Shown: positions 16,438-25,806 of the stretch, one piece after another
How the letters are laid out: each line of letters begins with the position of its first letter
How positions within the stretch are numbered: position 1 is the stretch's first letter
NCBI RefSeq assembly: GCF_049673005.1
Contig: NZ_JBATXB010000035.1
Span: forward strand, 1 to 52,313
DNA length: 52,313 bases
Source: Carnobacterium_A sp049673005
GTDB lineage: Bacteria; Bacillota; Bacilli; Lactobacillales; Carnobacteriaceae
Direction: 5' to 3'
The notes under the pieces: generated by a model
The model's database searches: none
What the model was told of the DNA's origin: nothing
Seen by the model: the letters and a program-made list of their open reading frames with translations, nothing else
Made by a program: the position numbers and the translations under genes

Positions 16438-16580
16438 CTTTTTTCCTCCATTAAAATATAGTTTAATAAAATTTAACGGTATTACATGCTAAATTAAGAA
16501 GCATTTTCTTGTTGGTTAAAGTGTACTGTACTAAGAGCTAAAATTCAATTTTAAATAAAGCACTGAAAAGGAGTAGGATA

Positions 16581-16611
16581 TTGATACTATTTTGTTAGCT
16601 TATGTTAAAAT
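16581..16611 (+). promoter_or_regulatory. Promoter candidate of the decarboxylase operon
   Basis: TTGATA (16581-16586) and an extended -10 TGTTAAAAT (box 16606-16611), with a rather long 19-bp spacer. It lies 23 bp upstream of the cre site. Confidence 0.45.
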
Positions 16612-16633
16612 AAGTACAAAAGCATTCTTTTTA

Positions 16634-16647
16634 TGTAAGCGCTTTTA
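16634..16647. promoter_or_regulatory. cre (CcpA) site upstream of the decarboxylase operon
   Basis: TGTAAGCGCTTTTA deviates from TGWAANCGNTNNCA at one position and contains the palindromic core AAGCGCTT. Lying downstream of the putative promoter and about 140 bp before oadA, it would act as a roadblock when glucose is present. Confidence 0.7.
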
Positions 16648-16778
16648 ATAGGCTGTAACTAGTGTTTAATAAAAATGAACGAGAAAGGTGGATTGTGAGT
16701 AAATTCATTTGTAAGATTCAACTACTTTTATTCTAGAATAGTGGCATTTAATTAATAAGAAACTGCTTAAGATAGGAT

Positions 16779-18185
16779 GTGACGGTATTGAATAAAATAA
16801 AAGACGTTCAGTTTACAGAAACGGTTTTAAGAGATGCTCATCAAAGTCTAATGGCCACACGCTTGAAGACAGAAGAAATGCTACCTATTCTAGAAAAAAT
16901 GGATAAGGTAGGCTATCACGCGATTGAATGTTGGGGAGGAGCGACATTTGATGCGTCCATTCGTTTTTTAAATGAAGATCCTTGGGAACGATTAAGAGAA
17001 ATTAAGAAGAGAATGAAACACACACCTTTGCAGATGCTTTTGCGTGGACAGAATCTTTTAGGTTACCGCCATTATGCAGATGATATTGTTGATAAATTTA
17101 TTGAAAAGTCTATTGAGAATGGAATAGATATCATTCGTGTATTTGACGCTTTAAATGACAGTCGCAATATGGAAGCTTGCGTAAAAGCGGTCAAAAAATA
17201 TGGTGGTCATGTTCAGTTAACAATCTGTTATACAATCAGTCCAATTCATACGATTGATTATTATAAAAAATTAACAAAGAGGTTGGATGAATTGGGAGCA
17301 GATTCGATTTGCATCAAGGATATGGCTGGCATCTTAACACCTTTTGTCGTGAAAAAATTAATCCCAGCTATTAAAGAAGTGACCTCTTTACCAATAGAAG
17401 TACACACGCATGCAACAAGTGGGATATCAGAAATGACTTACTTAACAGCTGTCCAAGTGGGAGCAGACATCATCGATACAGCGATATCTCCTTTTTCAGG
17501 TGGAACTAGCCAGCCAGCTACAGAATCGTTAAGCATTGTTTTAACGGAGTTAGGCTATGAAACACATTTAAAAAAAGACATTCTAGAAGAAATTGCAGAT
17601 TATTTTAAACCAATTAAAGATCACTATTTGAAAGAAATGATCTTAGATCCTAAAATGATGACAGTTGACCCAAAAGCTTTAATTTATCAAGTTCCAGGCG
17701 GGATGTTATCTAATCTATATTCGCAATTGAAACAAGCCAATGCCCAAGAACGATATGAAGAAGTTTTACGCGAGGTACCGAAAGTGCGAGAAGATTTAGG
17801 TTTTCCACCATTAGTAACTCCGATGAGTCAAATGATTGGGACACAGGCTGTATTTAATGTTTTATCAGGAGAACGTTATAAGATGATCCCAAATGAAATT
17901 AAAGATTATGTTCGAGGTCTATACGGTACTCCGCCAGCTCCAATCAATGAATCCATAAGAAAAATAATTATTGGCAATGACGAAGTTATAACAGGTAGAC
18001 CAGCAGATCTATTGGAACCTGAATTTGAAAAACAAAAAAAAGAAATAAAAGCTATCGCTAAGACAGATGAAGATATTTTAATTTATGCGATGTTTCCACA
18101 ATTAGGGGAAACGTTTTTAAAAGAAAAGTATCAGTCCAAAAAAATAATAAATAAGGAAGTGATTCGAATCAACGCTGTTATGTAA
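16779..18185 (+). CDS. oadA: Oxaloacetate decarboxylase alpha subunit (carboxyltransferase)
   Basis: Transfers the carboxyl group of oxaloacetate (or a related beta-keto acid) to carrier biotin, the first step of a sodium-pumping decarboxylase. The DRE-TIM barrel is clear: TVLRDAHQSL, CIKDMAG with the active-site Lys, and the HTH metal motif in EVHTHATSG, followed by the PYC-OADA domain. At 468 residues it lacks the C-terminal biotinyl domain of the Klebsiella protein; that function is in the third gene. GTG 16779 is very close to AGGA; TTG 16788 (MNKIKDV) is better spaced and may be the true start. First gene of a four-gene operon. Methylmalonyl-CoA decarboxylase is excluded by the OadA-type barrel. 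Confidence 0.9.
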   Translation: MTVLNKIKDVQFTETVLRDAHQSLMATRLKTEEMLPILEKMDKVGYHAIECWGGATFDASIRFLNEDPWERLREIKKRMKHTPLQMLLRGQNLLGYRHYADDIVDKFIEKSIENGIDIIRVFDALNDSRNMEACVKAVKKYGGHVQLTICYTISPIHTIDYYKKLTKRLDELGADSICIKDMAGILTPFVVKKLIPAIKEVTSLPIEVHTHATSGISEMTYLTAVQVGADIIDTAISPFSGGTSQPATESLSIVLTELGYETHLKKDILEEIADYFKPIKDHYLKEMILDPKMMTVDPKALIYQVPGGMLSNLYSQLKQANAQERYEEVLREVPKVREDLGFPPLVTPMSQMIGTQAVFNVLSGERYKMIPNEIKDYVRGLYGTPPAPINESIRKIIIGNDEVITGRPADLLEPEFEKQKKEIKAIAKTDEDILIYAMFPQLGETFLKEKYQSKKIINKEVIRINAVM

Positions 18186-18200
18186 AGGAGGGAGAAAAGA

Positions 18201-18482
18201 ATGAGAATCAGTTTATCAGAAGGCATAAATGTATCTATTATATCTATTGTAATTGTTTTCCTCGTACTTTTTGGGCTACAGTTAATTCTAATTTCGTTTA
18301 AATATATTTTTAAGGAAGATAAAACTTTAAATCAAGAAAATGCTTTACCTTTAGCAGAGATAAATGTATTAGAAGAAGATGAAGAAACAAAAATTGTAGC
18401 AGCTTTAACGGCTTTAATTTTAGCTAATGAAGACCAACAAGACAAATACTATCAAGTAACTTCCATAAAACGAGTGAAATAA
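18201..18482 (+). CDS. oadG: Decarboxylase gamma subunit (OadG family)
   Basis: A 93-residue protein with one N-terminal membrane helix (about residues 12-33, ISIVIVFLVLFGLQLILI) and an acidic cytoplasmic tail, the build of OadG. In the family it links the alpha and beta subunits. The ribosome-binding site GGAGGG is strong. It sits between alpha and the biotin carrier. The sequence is poorly conserved in this family, so the call rests on topology, size and position. Confidence 0.82.
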   Translation: MRISLSEGINVSIISIVIVFLVLFGLQLILISFKYIFKEDKTLNQENALPLAEINVLEEDEETKIVAALTALILANEDQQDKYYQVTSIKRVK

Positions 18483-18496
18483 AGGAGCTTAGTGGG

Positions 18497-18865
18497 ATGA
18501 AAACTTATGAAATTACGGTAAATAATAAAGTTTATCAAGTTTCAGTAGAAGAAGTTGATGAAGTGAGTATGAATACTCATGAAAATAAAAATGAAAGATT
18601 GGTTTCAAAGAATGAACCGAGTCATCAAAAACTAGCAGCAACTTCAAATTCAATTGAGGTCGACATAAAGGCACCGATGCCCGGGACAATCATCAATGTA
18701 TTGGTTCAATTAGGAGATACGATAAAAGCTGGGCAAGTTTTATGTATTTTGGAAGCAATGAAAATGGAAAACGAAATTGTAGCACCTGAAGATGGAACAG
18801 TAAAAGAAGTTATGGTATCGAAAGGTACCACAGTCGAGGCAGGAGCTAGTTTAGTCAGACTATAA
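18497..18865 (+). CDS. Biotin carboxyl carrier protein of the decarboxylase
   Basis: A 122-residue carrier with a flexible linker (about 25-55) and a biotinyl domain. The target lysine is Lys89 in ILEAMKMENEI, and the APMPGTI turn precedes it by the usual 30 residues. It shuttles carboxybiotin from the alpha subunit to the membrane beta subunit, replacing the missing C-terminal domain of the alpha subunit. AGGAG lies upstream; it follows the gamma gene by 14 nt. Confidence 0.93.
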   Translation: MKTYEITVNNKVYQVSVEEVDEVSMNTHENKNERLVSKNEPSHQKLAATSNSIEVDIKAPMPGTIINVLVQLGDTIKAGQVLCILEAMKMENEIVAPEDGTVKEVMVSKGTTVEAGASLVRL

Positions 18866-18887
18866 TGTCAGATGAGGAGCTATTATT

Positions 18888-20018
18888 ATGATTGAAGCAA
18901 TAAAAGAGATTCTGATAAATTCAGGATTTGCTAACTTATCATATAAACAAGCTATTATGATTGGGATTGCTTGTACATTTCTATATTTAGCTATAAAAAA
19001 AGGCTATGAGCCTTACCTATTGATTCCAATTGCTTTCGGAATGTTGTTAGTAAACTTACCGATAGGAGGGTTGATGGCACCACCTGTTGAGGGCAGTAAT
19101 GGAGGACTACTCTATTACTTGTATCAGGGAACGAATCTTGGTATTTACCCGCCGTTAATTTTTCTTTGTTTAGGTGCAGCAACTGATTTTGGTCCATTAA
19201 TTGCAAATCCGAAGACATTATTACTTGGAGGTGCGGCTCAAATTGGGATATTTGTGGCCTTTTTTGGAGCTTTAGCATTAGGGATGACAGGACAAGAAGC
19301 GGCTTCTGTAGGAATTATTGGAGGAGCAGATGGACCAACAGCTATTTTTCTAACAAGTCAATTAGCGCCACATTTGCTTTCAAGTATTGCCTTGGCGGCA
19401 TATTCTTATATGGCGTTAGTTCCAATTATTCAGCCGCCTATTATTCAGCTATTAACGACTAAAAAAGAACGAGAAATAAAAATGGAGCAGTTAAGACCAG
19501 TATCTCAAAAAGAAAAGATACTTTTTCCGATAGTTGTAACTATTTTTGTTATCCTATTACTGCCCTCATCTGCTCCTTTAATTGGTATGTTAATGCTTGG
19601 AAATCTTATTAAGGAAAGTGGAAGAGTACCTAATATCACGGATACACTTCAAAACTCTTTAATGTACATTATCACTGTATTTTTAGGGATTACTGTTGGA
19701 GCAAAAGCTGAGGCAGAGTTATTCTTATCCGTTCAAACAGCTAAAATTATTATTTTAGGTCTGCTTGCATTCGCCATAGGAACAGCGAGCGGAGTATTAA
19801 TGGGAAAATTAATGTGTAAAGTAACAAACGGTAAAGTGAATCCAATGATTGGTGCAGCGGGTGTTTCAGCAGTACCTATGGCTGCACGCGTTGTTCAAAA
19901 AGAAGGAGTAAAGGCTAACCCTTCAAACTTTTTATTGATGCATGCGATGGGACCTAATGTTGCAGGTGTAATTGGATCAGCGGTTGCAGCGGGTGTTTTA
20001 TTGCAGTTTTTTAGTTAA
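18888..20018 (+). CDS. oadB: Sodium-translocating decarboxylase beta subunit
   Basis: The membrane subunit that decarboxylates carboxybiotin and couples this to export of sodium ions. A 376-residue protein with about nine to eleven hydrophobic segments. The essential aspartate is in GIIGGADGPTAIF, and the C-terminal asparagine/glycine-rich motif GPNVAGVIGSAVAAG matches the family. Final gene of the operon, ending at a strong terminator. The set alpha-gamma-carrier-beta is complete. Confidence 0.94.
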   Translation: MIEAIKEILINSGFANLSYKQAIMIGIACTFLYLAIKKGYEPYLLIPIAFGMLLVNLPIGGLMAPPVEGSNGGLLYYLYQGTNLGIYPPLIFLCLGAATDFGPLIANPKTLLLGGAAQIGIFVAFFGALALGMTGQEAASVGIIGGADGPTAIFLTSQLAPHLLSSIALAAYSYMALVPIIQPPIIQLLTTKKEREIKMEQLRPVSQKEKILFPIVVTIFVILLLPSSAPLIGMLMLGNLIKESGRVPNITDTLQNSLMYIITVFLGITVGAKAEAELFLSVQTAKIIILGLLAFAIGTASGVLMGKLMCKVTNGKVNPMIGAAGVSAVPMAARVVQKEGVKANPSNFLLMHAMGPNVAGVIGSAVAAGVLLQFFS

Positions 20019-20024
20019 GTAAAA

Positions 20025-20067
20025 TTAAAAAATCACTTAATCATTCTTCGATTAAGTGATTTTTTAA
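20025..20067 (+). terminator. Terminator of the decarboxylase operon
   Basis: AATCACTTAATC (20031-20042) pairs perfectly with GATTAAGTGATT (20050-20061), with an A-run before and a T-run after. Confidence 0.88.
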
Positions 20068-20133
20068 AAATTATGCTATAGTAAAATAACTAATAGAAAT
20101 GAATAAAAAATGACTTTAATTGGAGGGATTTAG

Positions 20134-21318
20134 ATGAGAGAAAAATTAATGAAGATGTTAGATGTACGAAGAGAAGAAATGATTAAAATTCGCAGACATT
20201 TGCACGCTCATCCAGAATTATCTTATCAAGAAAAGGAAACGGCAGCTTACATAGCAGCTTTCTATCAAGGAAAAGCAGCAAATATAGAAACTAACGTAGG
20301 TGGAAATGGTGTTGTCGTAACGATTACCGGAGGTAAACCTGGAGAAACATTAGCCTTGAGAGCTGATTTTGATGCTTTACCAATTGAAGAAGAAACAGGA
20401 TTACCCTTTGCATCAGTAAACAAGGGTGTTATGCATGCTTGTGGACACGATGCTCATACAGCTTATTTGATGGTACTGGCGGACTGTTTGATTGAATTGA
20501 AAGAAGAAATTCCGGGAACAATAAAAATTGTTCACCAACATGCTGAAGAAGCTCCTCCGGGTGGGGCAAAATATATTATGGAATCTGGTGTTTTGAATGA
20601 TGTAGATCATATAATCGGAATTCATGTTATGCCCGATTATCCAGTAGGTATTGTAGCTTATCGTAGTGGAGCAGCGATGGCAGGAGGAGCACAGTTTAAA
20701 ATAACTATTCGAGGAACGGGTGGGCATGCTTCAACGCCACACAAATCGAATGACGCCATTGTAGCGGGTTCTTATTTTGTAACGGCACTCCAAACGGTCA
20801 TTAGTCGGAGATTAGATCCTTTTGAAGTTGGTACAGTCACAATCGGTTCATTTGAGGGGAAAGGAGCTTTTAACGTAATTAAGGATGCTGTAACGATAGA
20901 AGGTGATATGCGTTACATGAAAGAATCTACATTTGAATTATTAAATCGTGAAGTAAAGCGTTTAGCAAAAGGCTTGGAAGAAATGTTTGCTGTTCAAACA
21001 ATCATGACCGTTGAAGAGGGCTGTCCTCCAGTGACGAATGACCCTGAACTAACAAGCAGTGTAGTAGATTATTTAGAGAATGGTCTGGATGACTATTTAA
21101 AAGAAGTAGTAGAAGCTCCAATGCAAACTGGTAATGAAGATTTTGCGTATTATTCTCAAAAAATCCCAAGTTGTTTTTTCTTTGTAGGGTGTCGACCAAA
21201 AGGAGAAAAAACATATTATGATAACCATCATCCTAAATTTGATGTAGATGAAGAATCTATTATGGTTGCTGCAAAAGCTGTAGGAGATGTAGTTTGTGGT
21301 TATTTTGCCTTAGATTAG
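20134..21318 (+). CDS. M20-family amidohydrolase (hippurate/N-acyl amino acid type)
   Basis: A 394-residue zinc- or manganese-dependent hydrolase that removes an acyl group from an N-acyl amino acid or a similar amide. The metal site reads MHACGHDAHTAYL (about residues 97-109) and HQHAEEAPPGGAKYI (about 133-147); the dimerisation domain starts near 180, and a final metal ligand lies in the NHHPKFD region. It resembles the AmhX/HipO group more than DapE or PepT. The substrate is unknown. It has a good GGAGGG ribosome-binding site and lies just downstream of the oad terminator, so is probably independent. Confidence 0.88.
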   Translation: MREKLMKMLDVRREEMIKIRRHLHAHPELSYQEKETAAYIAAFYQGKAANIETNVGGNGVVVTITGGKPGETLALRADFDALPIEEETGLPFASVNKGVMHACGHDAHTAYLMVLADCLIELKEEIPGTIKIVHQHAEEAPPGGAKYIMESGVLNDVDHIIGIHVMPDYPVGIVAYRSGAAMAGGAQFKITIRGTGGHASTPHKSNDAIVAGSYFVTALQTVISRRLDPFEVGTVTIGSFEGKGAFNVIKDAVTIEGDMRYMKESTFELLNREVKRLAKGLEEMFAVQTIMTVEEGCPPVTNDPELTSSVVDYLENGLDDYLKEVVEAPMQTGNEDFAYYSQKIPSCFFFVGCRPKGEKTYYDNHHPKFDVDEESIMVAAKAVGDVVCGYFALD

Positions 21319-21427
21319 TCAATGTTAATCATTAAAAAAGTTAAGCTGCTGAGTTCCTTTCAGTGGCTTATCTTATTATCTTTGTTAAACTGATAATAGA
21401 AAAATATCTCAAGGGGGTATCTTAAAG

Positions 21428-22075
21428 ATGAACGTATTAGTTGTTGGTGCAAATGGTCAAATAGGAAAAATGATAGTAGAAAAGTTACAAAAAAATAAAC
21501 AGCATAACGTCCAAGCAATGGTACGAAAAGATAATCAAGTAGAAGATTTTAAAAGCAAGGGAGTAGAAGCAAAATTGGCTGATTTGGAAGGATCTGTAGT
21601 AGATATCCAGCGAACAATGGATGGAGTAGATGCCGTTATCTTTTCAGCGGGATCAGGCGGTTCTACTGGGTACGACAAGACAATACTGATTGATTTGGAT
21701 GGTGCCGCAAAAACAATAGAGGCAGCCGAAAAAGCAGGTGTTAAACGATTCATAATGGTCAGCTCGATTGCATCGAATGACCGTGGAAAATGGAGTGAAG
21801 AAATGAAACCTTACATGGCTGCTAAATATTATGCAGACCAAATGCTAGAAAAGAGTAGTTTAGATTATACTATTTTTCGTCCGGGCATGTTAGAAAATAA
21901 ACCGGGTACAGGTAAAATCCAACTTGGAAAAGAAACAGCTATTAAGTCCATCCCTAGAGAAGACGTAGCCAGTACAATTGTTTCAGCTTTAGACCATTCA
22001 AACTTAAGCAGAAAAGCATTTGATTTGATTTCAGGGAATACAGAAATTAAAGAAGCTTTAGATCAAATAGAATAA
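21428..22075 (+). CDS. NAD(P)-binding oxidoreductase (atypical SDR, YhfK/YwnB-like)
   Basis: A 215-residue Rossmann protein with the atypical-SDR motif VGANGQIGKMIVEKL (6-20), an ISSI-like strand seen as MVSSIASND, and the YYADQMLEKSSLDYTIFRPGM segment typical of NmrA/YwnB-type proteins. These often act as small redox sensors or reductases with unknown substrates. The start follows GGGGG at a slightly long distance. Single gene ahead of a bidirectional terminator. Confidence 0.87.
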   Translation: MNVLVVGANGQIGKMIVEKLQKNKQHNVQAMVRKDNQVEDFKSKGVEAKLADLEGSVVDIQRTMDGVDAVIFSAGSGGSTGYDKTILIDLDGAAKTIEAAEKAGVKRFIMVSSIASNDRGKWSEEMKPYMAAKYYADQMLEKSSLDYTIFRPGMLENKPGTGKIQLGKETAIKSIPREDVASTIVSALDHSNLSRKAFDLISGNTEIKEALDQIE

Positions 22076-22127
22076 AAAATTATAGCATACCTTTAAAAGT
22101 ATATATTTTTAAAGGTATGCTATTTTT
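22076..22127. terminator. Bidirectional terminator
   Basis: ATAGCATACCTTTAAAA and TTTTAAAGGTATGCTAT pair over 17 bp, with A-run and T-run flanks, between convergent genes. Confidence 0.9.
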
Positions 22128-23590
22128 TATTGAATAAATAACCCAGCCTTTTCCATTTCATATCCTATAGAAAGTAGCCAGTCTTCTTTACCTTTTGGAG
22201 CTGTGAACTGTACTCCTAGTGGCAAGCCTTTTTCAGTCAAAAAAACGGGTAAACTAATGGCTGGTTGTCCTGTCAAGTTAGCTTGTTGGGTGAAAGGCGT
22301 AATATCTAAACTCTTTGCAAACATATCCCAAATGAGCGTTTGTTGTTCCTCAGGTGCTAGCTCAGTGACACGCTTCATGCGTTCAATCTGCTCATCGGTT
22401 TGCAATTTAGCTTCGATTAAAGGAGCTGTGTCTGCAGTAGTAGGGGTTAGGTATAAGTCATAAGTCTCATGAAACTGTGCCATCGTTTCTGCAGCGGTAT
22501 CCCAAGCAGCTAAACTATTGGAATAGGTAGCCGCTGAAATAGATTTTCCAGCATTGTATAATGTCCAAGTCATTAATTCCATGTCGTCAATAGTTAAAGA
22601 TCGTTGGAGAGATTGCTCTAGGTTTGCCATCATAGCAGCTGTTTCTCCAGCATTCATTGTGTAATAACTTTGCATCAAAGCTACACCATCTATATTGGGA
22701 GTACACTCTACAACTTCATACCCTTTTTGACGTAACCAATCTACGGTCGATAATACGCTCCTTTTAGCATCTGAACTAACCGGTCCATGAACAGGAGAGA
22801 TGAAAGAATAAGCTATTTTAAATTTTTTTGGAGCAGACTTTTGTAACGTATTTAGGTAGCCAAACTCAAAAAGAGGAGTTTGGAAAGCAGCTAATTCTTG
22901 AACTGTCTGTAACACATCCATCATCGCTGCCGTATCGCGCATCGTTTTTGTCAAAACAAAACTAATAGAAGCGCCTTGCCAACCGCGACCAGAACCAGGT
23001 CCAATGGGCGTTCTTCCACGAGTAGGTTTTAAACCGACAAGACCTGAAAAAGCTGCAGGTATCCGAATAGAACCACCACCATCACTAGCTCCTGAGATTG
23101 AAACCATATTTGAAACAATACTAGCAGCAGCGCCACCACTCGATCCACCAGGTGAGTAATCAGCTTTCCAAGGATTACGAGTCGGACCGTATAAACTAGG
23201 ATCAGTAATATTTTTGAAGCCAAATTCAGGTGTATTTGTTTGGCCAATCACGATAAATCCTGCTTTTTCTAATGCTTTTGTGAAGTTACTTGTATATTTA
23301 GCATAGTTATTTTTTAAAAGTCGAGACCCAGAAGTACTAGGTTCATCAGCGACATCTTGGCCTAAGCCTTTGACTAAAATAGGTAAACCACCAAATAACG
23401 TATTGGAGAAATCTTTATTTTTTGCTTCCTCCAGAGCTTTTTCTTTGCGAGTATGAATAACAGCATTCCATTTAGGGTTCTGGGCTTCAATTTTTTTAAA
23501 AGCTTCTTCAACTAATTCAAAAGGAGTGACTTCGTGATCATGAAGTTTTTTGGCAGTAGCCAAGCCATCATTGTTTCGATCTATTTTCAT
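22127..23590 (-). CDS. Amidase (amidase signature family)
   Basis: A 487-residue amide hydrolase with the complete Ser-cisSer-Lys triad: Lys74 (PILVKGLGQ), cis-Ser150 (SPGGSSGGAAA) and nucleophile Ser174 (SDGGGSIRIPA), with the family spacing. It is not GatA, because gatB and gatC are absent and the GLKPTRGR neighbourhood fits secondary amidases such as 6-aminohexanoate cyclic-dimer hydrolase-like enzymes. No signal peptide. Substrate unknown. Single gene; the acetyltransferase upstream is 48 nt away in the same direction and may be co-transcribed. Confidence 0.9.
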   Translation of the reverse strand: MKIDRNNDGLATAKKLHDHEVTPFELVEEAFKKIEAQNPKWNAVIHTRKEKALEEAKNKDFSNTLFGGLPILVKGLGQDVADEPSTSGSRLLKNNYAKYTSNFTKALEKAGFIVIGQTNTPEFGFKNITDPSLYGPTRNPWKADYSPGGSSGGAAASIVSNMVSISGASDGGGSIRIPAAFSGLVGLKPTRGRTPIGPGSGRGWQGASISFVLTKTMRDTAAMMDVLQTVQELAAFQTPLFEFGYLNTLQKSAPKKFKIAYSFISPVHGPVSSDAKRSVLSTVDWLRQKGYEVVECTPNIDGVALMQSYYTMNAGETAAMMANLEQSLQRSLTIDDMELMTWTLYNAGKSISAATYSNSLAAWDTAAETMAQFHETYDLYLTPTTADTAPLIEAKLQTDEQIERMKRVTELAPEEQQTLIWDMFAKSLDITPFTQQANLTGQPAISLPVFLTEKGLPLGVQFTAPKGKEDWLLSIGYEMEKAGLFIQ

Positions 23591-23638
23591 ATCAAAAACC
23601 TCATTTCTACTGTATTGTTTTTAGCAAATTAGCTTTCA

Positions 23639-24130
23639 TTAGAGAGAATAGTGGAAAACATAATCATCCATAATATAACCGTTTCCGATGTCAACTTGCT
23701 GTTGTTTGACTAAGGTAAATCCCAATGTTTTATAAGCAGCAATACTAGCATGATTGTGCTTGTTGACTGTTAAAACAATGACTCTTTTTTTATTTTTTTG
23801 AGCAATATCTTTTATCTGAGCTATAAGAAAACGTCCATTGCCTTTGCCACGTTGATCTTTTTTAAGATACAACTTGCTAAGAAAGAGCTGCTTGTCGATT
23901 AGTTCATAACTAAAATACCCAATAGTTTGGTTATTCAAGTTAACAAGTACGTATTTTTTCCCACGGTCTAAGTCATTTAAGATAGCTTCTTTAGATTGAA
24001 AGATAGTAAGCATATACTGAACTTGTTGAGGCCCGATAATAGAAGTGTAATGCTCTTCCAAAATTTCTTTTGCTAACTGAACAATGAGTTGAACATCTTC
24101 TTGGGTTGTAGCGGGTGTTAGTTGGATCAT
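23639..24130 (-). CDS. GNAT-family N-acetyltransferase
   Basis: A 163-residue acetyl-CoA-dependent acetyltransferase. Motif A is seen as YLKKDQRGKGNGRFLIAQI (about 92-110) with the pyrophosphate loop RGKGNG, followed by VIVLTVNKHNHASIAAYKTLGF, the usual acetyl-CoA and beta-bulge region. GGAGG is positioned before the ATG. The substrate is not deducible. Same direction as the amidase downstream. Confidence 0.88.
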   Translation of the reverse strand: MIQLTPATTQEDVQLIVQLAKEILEEHYTSIIGPQQVQYMLTIFQSKEAILNDLDRGKKYVLVNLNNQTIGYFSYELIDKQLFLSKLYLKKDQRGKGNGRFLIAQIKDIAQKNKKRVIVLTVNKHNHASIAAYKTLGFTLVKQQQVDIGNGYIMDDYVFHYSL

Positions 24131-24236
24131 ATTTATTTCCTCCTAAATAAACTAAAAAGGACTGCAGATAATCTACGTCCTTTTAGTAAGGTGGTTAAAA
24201 AGTATTGCCAAAACAGAATACGTTTAGTTTATAGTG

Positions 24237-25499
24237 CTAAACTAGTTTTACTAAGAAGTATTTTTTCTTGCCTCGACGAATAAGAATAAAGCGCTCATCA
24301 AATGAATTTTCAGGAGTAACGATAGTATCGACACTTGTAATTTTTTCGCCGTTCATAGAAAGAGCACCGTTAGTGATGTCTTCACGTGCTTGACGTCTAG
24401 ATGGTTCAATTCCTACAACATCAACCAACCATTCAATAATATTGCGTTCTTCTTTTGGAGCTTCAAAAGTAGGCATATTTTTAAAACCTTCTTCAATTTG
24501 GTTAGCGGTTAAGCTTTTTACATCGCCAGAAAAAAGAGCTGTCGTAATCTTTTCAGCATCACTTAAAGCAGTTTCACCATGAACAAATAATGTCATTTCA
24601 CGTGCAAGTGTTTTTTGAGCCTCTCTTTTATGAGGTTCACTAGCTACTTTTTCAGCCAAGCTATCGATTTCTTCTTTTGTTAGGAAAGTGAAGTAATTTA
24701 AATATTTTACGACATCACGGTCATCCTGATTTAGCCAAAATTGATAGAATTCATAGGGAGTTGTTTTTTCAGGATCTAACCAGACCGCTCCGCCGGCTGT
24801 TTTTCCAAATTTTGTTCCATCAGCTTTTAACATAAGTGGAATAGTTAAGCCATATGCTTGAGCTTCTGAACCTTCTTGTTTACGAATGAATTCTAGACCC
24901 GCTGTAATATTTCCCCATTGATCTGCTCCGCCAATTTGCAATTGAACATCTTCATGTTGATACAAGTGCAAGAAATCCATTGATTGAAGAATTTGGTAAG
25001 TAAATTCTGTAAAAGAAATACCGGTTTCTAAACGGCTAGCAACGATATCTTTTGCTAACATCGTATTGACGTTAAAACTCTTACCGTAATCACGCAAAAA
25101 ATCGAGTAAACTTAAATCTTTAGTCCAGTCATAATTATTAACCATTTTAATTCCATTGCTTCCACCTGCATCAAAAAGACGAACCATTTGTGCACTAAGC
25201 TTTCTAACATTATCTTGCACTTGTTCCATTGTTTGTAAAACCCGTTCTTCTGATTTACCGCTAGGATCACCAATCGTACCGGTTGCTCCACCAATCAAAA
25301 TAACAGGACGGTGTCCAGCTAGTTGGAATCTTTTTAAAATCATAAAAGGAATAAGGTGGCCAATATGCATACTATCTCCAGTTGGATCAACGCCACAGTA
25401 TAAAGAAATTTTTTTGCTTTTAATTAATTTATTTAAGCCCTCTTCATCTGTTTGTTGGTTAATGGCGTCACGCCATGTTAGTTCATCAATAATTGTCAT
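24237..25499 (-). CDS. tyrS: Tyrosyl-tRNA synthetase
   Basis: Charges tRNA-Tyr with tyrosine. The 420-residue protein (from the ATG at 25499, MTIIDELTW, preceded by GAGGAG) has the class I HIGH motif in DSMHIGHLIP, the KFGKT form of KMSKS, GADQWGN for ATP/tyrosine binding, and a C-terminal S4 domain (about 350-420). An open frame extends 34 codons further upstream, but this is the T-box terminator region and not coding. Regulation is by the tyrosine T-box leader. Confidence 0.97.
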   Translation of the reverse strand: MTIIDELTWRDAINQQTDEEGLNKLIKSKKISLYCGVDPTGDSMHIGHLIPFMILKRFQLAGHRPVILIGGATGTIGDPSGKSEERVLQTMEQVQDNVRKLSAQMVRLFDAGGSNGIKMVNNYDWTKDLSLLDFLRDYGKSFNVNTMLAKDIVASRLETGISFTEFTYQILQSMDFLHLYQHEDVQLQIGGADQWGNITAGLEFIRKQEGSEAQAYGLTIPLMLKADGTKFGKTAGGAVWLDPEKTTPYEFYQFWLNQDDRDVVKYLNYFTFLTKEEIDSLAEKVASEPHKREAQKTLAREMTLFVHGETALSDAEKITTALFSGDVKSLTANQIEEGFKNMPTFEAPKEERNIIEWLVDVVGIEPSRRQAREDITNGALSMNGEKITSVDTIVTPENSFDERFILIRRGKKKYFLVKLV

Positions 25500-25532
25500 G
25501 TTGTAATCTCCTCTATAAAATAATATTAAAAT

Positions 25533-25800
25533 AAAAAAATCCCGATGAAAAGGCTGAAAAAACCTTCTCATCGGGACGAATAATTCCGTGTTACCACCCA
25601 ATTTGCCAGTAATTGTAAAGAACTCAATTAGTGACCACTCATATACTGTTAACGCCAGTAGGACGCTTGAGGTTAATCAAGTTACTTATGAGTGTAATTC
25701 GTGAAAAAGAGTTGTACTAGTTTTCATCAGCCACTAGCTTTCTGGGAACAACGTTCTTCTTACTACTATGCTCAATCAACGTAAATAGTGTTGTTAGATT
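25533..25800 (-). promoter_or_regulatory. Tyrosine T-box riboswitch of tyrS
   Basis: Transcript order: a long stem I with AGTAAGAAGAACG-type AG bulge and GGCTGATGAAAAC (GNUG-like loop), a specifier TAC codon within GAATTACACTC (25694-25696), the T-box core TGGGTGGTAACACGG (25586-25600), and a terminator whose ATCCCGATGA/TCATCGGGAT stem ends in a T-run (25533-25575). Uncharged tRNA-Tyr would pair with TAC and the T-box and allow read-through. The UAC specifier agrees with the gene. Confidence 0.92.
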
Positions 25801-25806
25801 GATTTT

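Noticed and set aside
20413..20727. Open frame of 104 codons on the minus strand
   Set aside because: Antisense to the M20 amidohydrolase; no ribosome-binding site.
25156..25506. Open frame of 116 codons on the plus strand
   Set aside because: Antisense to tyrS; no start signal.
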